NCBI GenBank assembly: GCA_964415675.1
Contig: CAYQBG010000006.1
Coordinates: forward strand, 134,497-198,496
DNA from: UBA5336 sp964415675
GTDB taxonomy: Bacteria > Pseudomonadota > Alphaproteobacteria > Caulobacterales > Hyphomonadaceae
Length of the DNA stretch: 64,000 bases
Direction: 5' to 3'
The notes below the pieces were generated by a model. That model ran no database searches. It saw only the letters and a list, made by a program, of their open reading frames with translations, and was not told the origin of the DNA. The position numbers were made by a program, and so were the translations under genes. Shown here one piece after another: positions 18,514 through 25,591 of the stretch (position 1 is its first letter; every line of letters begins with the position of its first letter).

Positions 18514-20451
18514 CTATTCCGCAGGCCGGGGAGCAGCGCTCGCCTGAGGCTCATGCTCAAGGCGGGGCTGTTTACGCCGGCGCCCTCCAGCCGCCAACCC
18601 GCCGCCCAGCGCCATGATGATGACACCAGCAAAGAGCACATCGATCAATGGATTGTAATAGGCGCGGAACGTCCAGCGCAACTCGCCATCGACAGTCCGG
18701 CGATCGCCAAGCGCTGCATAGAAATCGCCTGTTCCGGTCTTGTGGATCGCGGTCTCTGTCGTCGGCATGCGCGCGGCCGGATAGAAACGCTTTTCCGGTT
18801 GCAGCAGCGCCTGGCTGGAGCCGCGCTCGATCACAAGGTCAGCGCGCTGGGCTTCCCAGTTCGGCCCTTCCACCGTCCGAATATCGTCGAGCCTAACCGT
18901 CCAGCCGGCGACCTCGGCCTGCTCACCGATGGCCAGGTCGAGCGTCGTCTCAAAACGCTGGGTCGTCTCGACGACAGCCCCGATCACAAAGAGACCCAGG
19001 CCAAGATGGGCAAGGCTCATGCCCCAGACCCGCGCGGGCAGCCTGAAAACGCGCGGCAGGTGCACCGCGCGCCTTTTCAGCTCCAGCAGGCTGCTGGCCA
19101 CGAGCCAGAGCCCGAGCGCCACACCAAATCCGGCGCCCAGCGAAATGTCCAATGGGCCAGTCCCCAGAAGCCAGAAAATCGCAGTCAGGCCGGCAAGACC
19201 CGCCAGCCATTTCCAGGCTCCCACAAAATCGGCGCGTCCCCATGCCCAGGCCTGCACAATCGGAAGCGCGACAAGGGCGACCACCAGAATGGGGACGAAA
19301 GTCAGCCTGAAATAGGGTTCACCAACAGACATCTGCCGGCCAAACCCCTCTGCAATCAACGGGAAAAGCGTGCCGAGCAGGACAGTTGCCGTCGCCACCA
19401 TGAAGACGAGATTGTTGCCCATCAGGGCGCCTTCGCGGCTCACCGCCTGCCAGGCTGGGCCTCGCTTCAGTTTCGGGGCCTGCCACGCAAATAGCGCCAG
19501 TGCGGCGCCGCCATAGATCAGGAGCCCGATAAGCAGGACCAGCCCGCGTGTTGGATCCACAGCGAAGGCGTGAACCGAGGTGAGAATTCCCGAACGCACC
19601 AGAAACGCGCCAAGGATCGAGAACAGGAAGGCCAGCACCGCAAGCAAAGCCGTCCAGACCGCAAAACTGCCACGCTTCTCGGTGACGATCAGCGAATGCA
19701 TCAGAGCCGCCCCGATGAGCCAGGGCATGAGGCTGGCATTCTCGACCGGATCCCAGAACCACCAGCCGCCCCAGCCAAGCTCATAATAGGCCCAGACACT
19801 GCCAAGCATGATCCCGGCTGTGAGGGGCACGAATGCCGCCATGGCCCAGACCCTTGTGGTCCTTGCCCAGGCCCTGTCGATACGCGCTTCCATTAACCCG
19901 GCTGCGGCCAGCGCAAACACGAAGGAATAACCGACATAACCAAGATAAAGCATCGGAGGATGGAGCGCGAGGGCCGGGTCCTGCAGCAATGGATTGAGGC
20001 TCGCCCCTTGCAATGGCGAGTTGTCCAGCCGGGTGAACGGGCTGGAGGCGAACAACAGATATGCCAGGCTACCCGCGGAAAGCAGTCCCTGAACGCCCAG
20101 CGCGCGCGCCTCGAACATATCGCGACCTGTTCGCATGAAAGTGGCGCCAGCCGCGCCGAACCCCAGCATGACGAGGCACCATAGTGCCATGGAGCCTTCA
20201 TGGTTTCCCCAGGTGCCAGCTAGCTTGTAAATGTACGGCTTGAGCGTATGGGAATGGTTTGCCACCAGCGCGACCGAAAAGTCTGAACGCGCAAACGCAT
20301 AAACCAGCGTGGCAAAGGCAAGCAGCATCGCCACGAAACTACCAAGGGCGAAACTGGCCGCACCGTCCCGGCGACCCGACAGTCCGGACCAGCCGGTCGC
20401 GAGAGCGAAAGCGAGGGCGAGTAACGCCGCGAAATGGCCAAGTTCAGTCAT
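18514..20451 (-). CDS. ccmF: haem lyase subunit CcmF (CycK)
   Basis: A 645-residue polytopic membrane protein, the core of the cytochrome c haem-ligation complex. The tryptophan-rich haem-handling motif GWGGWWFWDPVENASLMPW is present near residue 230. Further family marks are WGNHEGSMALWC near residue 80 and a periplasmic domain after about residue 500. The length fits the family (640-670). It overlaps ccmE by 4 bases and is followed 11 bases later by ccmH. It attaches haem carried by CcmE to apocytochromes. Confidence 0.97.
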   Translation of the reverse strand: MTELGHFAALLALAFALATGWSGLSGRRDGAASFALGSFVAMLLAFATLVYAFARSDFSVALVANHSHTLKPYIYKLAGTWGNHEGSMALWCLVMLGFGAAGATFMRTGRDMFEARALGVQGLLSAGSLAYLLFASSPFTRLDNSPLQGASLNPLLQDPALALHPPMLYLGYVGYSFVFALAAAGLMEARIDRAWARTTRVWAMAAFVPLTAGIMLGSVWAYYELGWGGWWFWDPVENASLMPWLIGAALMHSLIVTEKRGSFAVWTALLAVLAFLFSILGAFLVRSGILTSVHAFAVDPTRGLVLLIGLLIYGGAALALFAWQAPKLKRGPAWQAVSREGALMGNNLVFMVATATVLLGTLFPLIAEGFGRQMSVGEPYFRLTFVPILVVALVALPIVQAWAWGRADFVGAWKWLAGLAGLTAIFWLLGTGPLDISLGAGFGVALGLWLVASSLLELKRRAVHLPRVFRLPARVWGMSLAHLGLGLFVIGAVVETTQRFETTLDLAIGEQAEVAGWTVRLDDIRTVEGPNWEAQRADLVIERGSSQALLQPEKRFYPAARMPTTETAIHKTGTGDFYAALGDRRTVDGELRWTFRAYYNPLIDVLFAGVIIMALGGGLAAGGRRRKQPRLEHEPQASAAPRPAE

Positions 20452-20873
20452 GCGCCAGGCTGCTCGATATGCTTGAGTTCGCGGGGGATATAATTCTCGT
20501 CATGCTTGGCAAGCAGCTGGGTTGCCTCGAACTGCCCCTCACCGTTAAAACTGCCGGTCGCCACCACGCCTGAGCCTTCACGGAACAGGTCCGGGGCCAC
20601 ACCGCGAAAGCTCACACCCAGACTGTTCGGACTGTCGTCGATGACCGTGAACCGGATCAACGCATCGGCGCCGTACTCCAACGAACCCGGCTCGACAAAT
20701 CCGCCGATCTTCACGCGCCGCCCTGTCTCGGGCAGTCCTTCCGCGGCCAGGCGTTCAGGCGTGAAAAAAAGGTCGGCCGTCTCCCGCATGGCAAAGACGA
20801 CCAGTCCCGCAGCTGCAAGAAGTATCGCAGCGGCGATCGAGAAAGTCCAAAGACGTCGTGTGCGCGCTCTCAT
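20448..20873 (-). CDS. ccmE: haem chaperone CcmE (CycJ)
   Basis: A 141-residue membrane-anchored periplasmic protein: basic start MRARTRRLW, one transmembrane helix (residues 9-29), then an OB-fold domain. The covalent haem-binding histidine lies in LLAKHDENYIPRE near the end. CcmE receives haem from CcmC and hands it to CcmF. The frame is open 12 codons further upstream, but the start at 20873 gives the family's standard N-terminus. It overlaps ccmF by 4 bases and is 42 bases after ccmI. Confidence 0.96.
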   Translation of the reverse strand: MRARTRRLWTFSIAAAILLAAAGLVVFAMRETADLFFTPERLAAEGLPETGRRVKIGGFVEPGSLEYGADALIRFTVIDDSPNSLGVSFRGVAPDLFREGSGVVATGSFNGEGQFEATQLLAKHDENYIPRELKHIEQPGA

Positions 20874-20915
20874 GGAACACCTTGTAATCCGGCTTCGGCC
20901 AGAATGCACTGCGGC

Positions 20916-21500
20916 CTATTCGGCCTTGATCCCGGATTCCCTGGCCGCAGCAATCCAGGCGTCGAACATCTGCATCTGGGAACTGCCCGGCTCGATCCGG
21001 CTGCGAATCCCATCCCAGGCCTGTTGGGCCTGTTCAGGCTGGCCGGCCTGCCAGTCGGCCAGCCCGGTCATGAAACCCGCCCGCAATTCTCCGGGAGACA
21101 GCTGCAGGGCGCGTGCATAGATGCGCCGGGCATCGGCTTCCACCCGCCCTTCCGACAGGCGAACAAAAGCATCCGCCAGGCCAATCATGGCCGGCACGAA
21201 CTCGCCATTACGGCGCAGTGCCGACTGATAGTGTCGGATGGCGTCCTCATCGAGGCCCTGGCCAGCCTTGATTTCGCCCAGAAAATAATGTGGCTGGGGA
21301 TCGTCGGGCCGCGCTTGGGCAAGGCCCTCCAACCTGACAACAGCCTCGTCGGGTGTCATCTGTGCCGGATCTTTTGCCGCCAGCTCCGCATCGCGCGCGG
21401 ACAAAGGCCGGTCGGCCATACCTGGCGAGCCGACAAACGCATAAGCCAGACCGGCCAGTCCGACCGAAATTGCGGCGAGTATCCAGTCGTTTCGTTTCAT
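20916..21500 (-). CDS. ccmI: short CcmI (CycH)-like TPR protein of cytochrome c maturation
   Basis: A 194-residue protein with one N-terminal transmembrane helix (residues 6-24) and a periplasmic domain of two to three TPR units (PDDPQPHYFLGEIKAGQGLD and following). It lacks the long N-terminal membrane region of full-length CcmI (about 350-450 residues), but it sits directly upstream of ccmE, where ccmI/cycH belongs. The TPR part of CcmI holds the apocytochrome C-terminus. The short form seems normal in this group, though I cannot verify that. It overlaps the preceding sensor kinase gene by 4 bases. Confidence 0.8.
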   Translation of the reverse strand: MKRNDWILAAISVGLAGLAYAFVGSPGMADRPLSARDAELAAKDPAQMTPDEAVVRLEGLAQARPDDPQPHYFLGEIKAGQGLDEDAIRHYQSALRRNGEFVPAMIGLADAFVRLSEGRVEADARRIYARALQLSPGELRAGFMTGLADWQAGQPEQAQQAWDGIRSRIEPGSSQMQMFDAWIAAARESGIKAE

Positions 21501-22888
21501 CGCCGGGGCAACCTCAAACTGGCACGAAGACCCCCGAGCGGACTTTCGCCCAGCTGCAAATGCCCCGAATGCAGCTCCGCCAGCTCGTTCACGATCGACA
21601 GGCCGAGTCCTGTGCCGGGGGCGCTCTCATCCAGTCGCACTCCCCGCTGCAGGGCCTTTTCACGCTCGCTCGCATCGAGCCCGGGACCGTCATCGTCAAT
21701 ATGCAGGTCAATCCAGCCCGGCTCTGCGGTATCGACGGAAACCTCAACGCGGTTGCCGGCCCACTTGCACGCATTCTCCATCAGATTGCCAAGCATTTCC
21801 TCAAGGTCCTGTTTCTCACCCCGGAACACCTCGCTGTTCGGGCTCGTTGCTGTCACCTCGATACCCCTGTCTGCAAACAGCCGGTTGAGCAACCTGACAA
21901 GGCTATCAACGACAGGCTGGATCGGCGTACGTGCGCTCAAGGTCTGCGCGCGGGCCGCCGCCTGCGCGCGTTTAAGATAGTGCTCCACATTGGAATGCAT
22001 GGCTGCGGTCTGGCGACGCACCACGTCATCGAGGCCGGTTTCGCCCATCGCTTCGTTCCGCAGGACAGCCAGCGGCGTCTTCAGCGCGTGCGCTAGATTC
22101 CCGACATGCGTACTAGCGCGCTCCACAACAGACTGATTGTCATCCAGCAGCTTGTTGACCTCTTCAGCCAGTGGCGCAACCTCGGAAGGGTAGTCTTCAT
22201 CCAGACGGGTGCGCTGGCCTTCGCGAACCGCTGCGACATCGGCCTGCACACGCCCGAGGGGATGAAGAACCAGCCGGATCTGCACCACAAGCGCTATCAG
22301 GACACCCCCGGCAAGCGCCAACATGGCCCCGATCAATAGCAGGAGGAACCGCTGGGCACCGCGATCCGTCGCGTCCCGGTCTGCTGCCGCCATGAGCAGG
22401 ACGCGCTGGCTGCCGGTCTCCAGCCGGATGGCCCGCACGCCGACCCTTAGCGTTTCGCCATTCGGGCCTTCGGCGTTGGAAAATACGCTTGTTCCCTGGG
22501 ACGTAATGGCTTTTTGCTTCAGGCGCGGCGGAATCGGAGGATCGGAATCCCACAGGCTGGCGGGCCTTTCATCGCGGCCAAAACTTCCGTCCGGACTCAA
22601 GGCCAGGATCGCCCAATAGCGGCCCGAAAGCGGTATCTCGTATCTCCGGTCGGCCGGCAATTTGGCATCATCGGTGATCAGCTGGCCTTGCGGAGAAAAG
22701 TCCACCGCCCGCGAGAGCGTCACCAGAGTCGCATCAAGATCTTCCTCAAGTAGCCGGATCGTCTGGGCGCGGTACAGCGTCGACAACGCGAATGCGCCAC
22801 CAGCCAGGACGATCAGGCACCAGACAGCCGCGCCGATTAATAATCGCCGGGCAAGTGAACCGGCACCGAGTATAGAGGCAGGTTTGAT
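21497..22888 (-). CDS. PhoQ-like sensor histidine kinase with apparent non-standard start
   Basis: An inner-membrane kinase of about 463 residues. Visible parts are a periplasmic sensor, second transmembrane helix (FLLLLIGAMLALAGGVLIAL), HAMP region, H-box HVGNLAHALKTPLAVLRNE, N-box LMENACKWAGN, and G-boxes DDGPGLDAS and GTGLGLSIV. The first ordinary start codon is a TTG at 22786, but that would lose the first transmembrane helix. The frame upstream encodes exactly such a helix (LLIGAAVWCLIVLAGGAFAL) back to an ATC-AAA at 22888, which has AGGAG 8 bases before it, and then a stop. Initiation at ATC, or an ATG changed by mutation or error, is the best explanation. The H-box sequence is typical of PhoQ-type kinases. 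It pairs with the regulator upstream. Confidence 0.85.
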   Translation of the reverse strand: MKPASILGAGSLARRLLIGAAVWCLIVLAGGAFALSTLYRAQTIRLLEEDLDATLVTLSRAVDFSPQGQLITDDAKLPADRRYEIPLSGRYWAILALSPDGSFGRDERPASLWDSDPPIPPRLKQKAITSQGTSVFSNAEGPNGETLRVGVRAIRLETGSQRVLLMAAADRDATDRGAQRFLLLLIGAMLALAGGVLIALVVQIRLVLHPLGRVQADVAAVREGQRTRLDEDYPSEVAPLAEEVNKLLDDNQSVVERASTHVGNLAHALKTPLAVLRNEAMGETGLDDVVRRQTAAMHSNVEHYLKRAQAAARAQTLSARTPIQPVVDSLVRLLNRLFADRGIEVTATSPNSEVFRGEKQDLEEMLGNLMENACKWAGNRVEVSVDTAEPGWIDLHIDDDGPGLDASEREKALQRGVRLDESAPGTGLGLSIVNELAELHSGHLQLGESPLGGLRASLRLPRR

Positions 22889-22940
22889 CGACGAGACTCC
22901 TGATGGGCAACGCTAAACCTGCGTCATCGCCCCAAATCGT

Positions 22941-23624
22941 TCATCCTGCAACGCGTTGTTCACTATCGGGTATGACCAGGCGGTAGCCCAGGCCGCGTTC
23001 GGTCAGGATCCGTTCGGACCCGATCTTCTTGCGCAAACGCCCGATAAAGACCTCGATCGTGTTCGAGTCGCGGTCGAAATCCTGATCATAGATATGCTCC
23101 ACAAGCTCGGTACGGGGCACGACGCGACCCTGATGGTGCATAAGATAGGACAGGACGCGGTACTCGTGGGCGGTCAGCTTGATCGGGTCGCCATTGACCG
23201 AGGCCCTTGCCGCGCGCGTATCGACACGCAGGGCACCCGCCTCCAGCGCTGCTGCCGAATGTCCGGTCGCCCTCCGCAGGAGCGCGCGCAGCCGCGCCAG
23301 CAATTCCTCAGTGTAGAAGGGCTTCGTCAGGTAATCATCGGCCCCGGCATCGAAACCCGCCACTTTTTCGCTCCAGCGGTCGCGAGCCGTGAGGATAAGG
23401 ACCGGGAAGTCCTTTCCATCGCCGCGCCAGCGTTCGAGTATTGTCACGCCGTCGAGCTTCGGCAGGCCGAGATCGAGAATCACAGCATCATAAGGCTCGG
23501 TTTCACCCAAAAAATGGCCGTCCTCGCCATCAGCAGCGAGATCGACCGCGTAACCGGCCTGTGACAGCGCTCCGGCCAGCTGGCGGCGTAGATCAGGATC
23601 GTCCTCAACAACGAGAATGCGCAT
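22941..23624 (-). CDS. PhoP-like OmpR-family response regulator
   Basis: A 227-residue receiver plus winged-helix regulator. The receiver has EDD at residues 7-9, phospho-acceptor aspartate in AVILDLGLPKLDG, threonine in LILTARD and lysine in YLTKPF. The output domain has LTAHEYRVLSYLMHHQGRVV and TIEVFIGRLRKKIG. It lies 3 bases after the PepSY gene and 52 bases before the kinase start, so PepSY-regulator-kinase form one operon. Together they resemble PhoPQ-type systems that sense cations or envelope stress; that assignment is by similarity only. Confidence 0.94.
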   Translation of the reverse strand: MRILVVEDDPDLRRQLAGALSQAGYAVDLAADGEDGHFLGETEPYDAVILDLGLPKLDGVTILERWRGDGKDFPVLILTARDRWSEKVAGFDAGADDYLTKPFYTEELLARLRALLRRATGHSAAALEAGALRVDTRAARASVNGDPIKLTAHEYRVLSYLMHHQGRVVPRTELVEHIYDQDFDRDSNTIEVFIGRLRKKIGSERILTERGLGYRLVIPDSEQRVAG

Positions 23625-23627
23625 GGC

Positions 23628-23942
23628 TTATCCTCCAACAGAATTGATGAGTTGCCCCGATTGCGCGTCGAAGCGCAGCCTCAGCCGGCGACCGTCCTCA
23701 GTCATCCATTCGACGCGGTACTCGAAACGGCCATTTCCCACGGCAAATAGTTCCGCATCCAGCTGATAGCCGCCATAATCGCGTTTCAGCTTCGAAAAGA
23801 TATCACGAAGCGGAATTATGTCTCCCTTTTTCAGGGCATCGCGCGCCTGACCGGGTGAATAAGACTGCGCCCAGCCCTGCACCTTCGCAGGATACGCACT
23901 TGTCAGCCCAAGAGTGAGAATTCCGATCAGTACCCGTTTCAT
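23628..23942 (-). CDS. exported PepSY-domain protein
   Basis: A 104-residue protein with signal peptide (residues 3-20) and one PepSY domain: SPGQARDALKKGDIIPL...FEYRVEWMTEDGRRLRLRFDAQSG. PepSY domains are small periplasmic inhibitor or sensor modules. It is the first gene of the operon with the PhoP/PhoQ-like pair, so it probably modulates or senses the same stimulus. Its start at 23942 is followed upstream by a 75-base gap holding the operon promoter. Confidence 0.85.
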   Translation of the reverse strand: MKRVLIGILTLGLTSAYPAKVQGWAQSYSPGQARDALKKGDIIPLRDIFSKLKRDYGGYQLDAELFAVGNGRFEYRVEWMTEDGRRLRLRFDAQSGQLINSVGG

Positions 23943-24017
23943 GGCCGCTGTCTAAGCCCACAGGACTGAACGCCCCGTGAATGCACTGCACCATCCTGTT
24001 AACTCTGCGATCAGCGA

Positions 24018-24872
24018 TTACTGGCCCTTCAGGAAATCCTTCAGAGCCTCATCACGCGGATTATCGAGAACGATTTCCAGTCGCACATAGAGATTTCCTG
24101 GTGCGCCGGGTTTCTGTACACCTTTCCCCTTCAGCCGCAGCACCGTTCCGGTGTTGGAACCAGGTGGCACCTTGAGAGTCACAGGGCCGCTGGGCGTGCG
24201 CACTTCCAGCTTGCCGCCAAGCACGGCCGTCTTAAGCGGCATGGGCTGGGCCATCCGCAAATCGTCGCCTTCGCGTGACCAGATAGCCGAGTCCCTGATG
24301 CGAACTTTCAGCATGGCATCGCCGGGCGGTCCGCCTGCCGGTGAGGGCTGGCCCTGGCTCTTGAGACGCAGCGTCTGTCCATCACTGATCCCCGCAGGTA
24401 TTTCCACATCCAGCGAGCGGCCATCACCCATCGTCATGCGCCGCCGCGCACCCGTCACGGCATCGGCGAGTTCAATCTCTACGCTATAGCGAAGGTCGCG
24501 CCCCTTGATCGGCCCTGTGCGACGGCGCGTGCGAGCGCCACCGAACAGTCCCGAAAGGACATCCTCGAATGCGTCGCCATGCATACCGTTATGGCTGCCC
24601 CCGAATCCCTCCGGCCCATAGCCGCCGGAACCGAAGGGCGCGCGTTCATGGCCATCCCCGTCGATCTCACCACGATCATAGCGCTGGCGCTTTTCAGGAT
24701 CGCCGAGAATTTCGAATGCCGCAGACACCCGCTTGAATTCATCGGCCTTTTTAGAGTCGTCAGGATGCAGGTCCGGGTGCAGCGTCTTCACGAGCTGCCG
24801 GTAGGCCTTCCTGATGTCTTCGTCGCTGGCTGTCCTCTGGACGCCAAGCACTTTGTAAAGATCGCCGTTCAA
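24018..24872 (-). CDS. DnaJ-family co-chaperone (CbpA-like, J domain plus DnaJ C-terminal domain)
   Basis: A 284-residue protein. The J domain at residues 1-70 has the HPD motif (LKTLHPDLHPDDSKK, slightly extended by an insertion) and ends in GDPEKRQRYDRG. A glycine/phenylalanine-rich linker follows (GSGGYGPEGFGGSHNG), then the beta-barrel C-terminal substrate-binding domains, with no zinc-finger CXXCXGXG repeats, so it is the CbpA/DjlA-type class II J protein. It stimulates DnaK ATPase. It is 44 bases downstream of the GTA tail-hub gene on the same strand and may be partly co-transcribed with the GTA by read-through. Confidence 0.92.
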   Translation of the reverse strand: MNGDLYKVLGVQRTASDEDIRKAYRQLVKTLHPDLHPDDSKKADEFKRVSAAFEILGDPEKRQRYDRGEIDGDGHERAPFGSGGYGPEGFGGSHNGMHGDAFEDVLSGLFGGARTRRRTGPIKGRDLRYSVEIELADAVTGARRRMTMGDGRSLDVEIPAGISDGQTLRLKSQGQPSPAGGPPGDAMLKVRIRDSAIWSREGDDLRMAQPMPLKTAVLGGKLEVRTPSGPVTLKVPPGSNTGTVLRLKGKGVQKPGAPGNLYVRLEIVLDNPRDEALKDFLKGQ

Positions 24873-24916
24873 TGCTCTGGGCCTTCGCCATAACTGCGCA
24901 ACTGCCCTCTAATTAG

Positions 24917-25591
24917 CTACTCCAGCGTCAGGATTGAAGACCACGGCCCAGCACGTCCGTCCATGCCGATCTGACGAATGCGAACCGACTGGCCGATTTC
25001 GGGTATGCCGGCCTCATAGCCTTCCACGATCTCAAGCTGGACCTGACCGACGCTGGACGTCCATTCGATTTCGAACACTTCGCTGAGCCGCGGCTCGGGC
25101 AGGTCCCAGTTGTCGGGCCTGTCCGGTCCACGCGACAGCCAGGTGAGCTTGCGCCCCTGCGCGCTGGAGACAAGCCGCAAATGCACCGGCCTCCAGGCCA
25201 GACCCTGTACGTTGTTGAAAGTCGCGACGCGCGTTTCACCGAAGAGCCCGGCCTGCCAGACCAGACCAACGCCGATTTCGTGGGCGCCGATATCTGCGCG
25301 CTCAACCACCGTTTCGAGAAGGACGATGGCAGCGCCCTGCGCTGCGCCCCGCCCTGCGGCGACATCGGTTCCCTGCAGTCCGCGCAGCAGCCGGGTCAGG
25401 CGATACTGCCTTTGACCGATCAGTGTCGCATCGACAAAACCTAGCATCTCCCAGCCCGCATCGGTCTCGACCAGCAGCGTATTCGCACCGGCGAGGATCG
25501 ACGCAGCGTGGCCGCTGGAAAGTCTGGCTTCAGACACTTCAAGTTCCAATTTCGCCGCCAGGTCCCAGCCAGGGATCACCCGCCGCCGCAA
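24917..25591 (-). pseudogene. C-terminal remnant of the GTA tail hub/fibre protein (gp15-like), out of frame
   Basis: This 224-codon frame continues the tail-hub protein but in the +1 frame relative to the large upstream part. Its real content begins around GWDLAAKLELEVSEARL and continues through the family's LTRLLRGLQGTD segment to a C-terminal fibronectin-like part (LTWLSRGPDRPDNWD). The nominal first codon is a TTG inside the upstream frame, with a stop just before it, and there is no convincing ribosome-binding site. In complete family members, as I remember them, this region follows some 40 residues after the PLIAAAGDPW anchor; here the two anchors overlap on the same bases. It is therefore the tail of a gene broken by an out-of-frame deletion (or an assembly error). 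Confidence 0.8.

Noticed and set aside
25539..25591. Programmed ribosomal frameshift joining the two parts of the tail-hub gene
   Set aside because: No slippery heptamer is seen at the junction, and conserved sequence on both sides overlaps on the same bases, which points to deletion rather than recoding.
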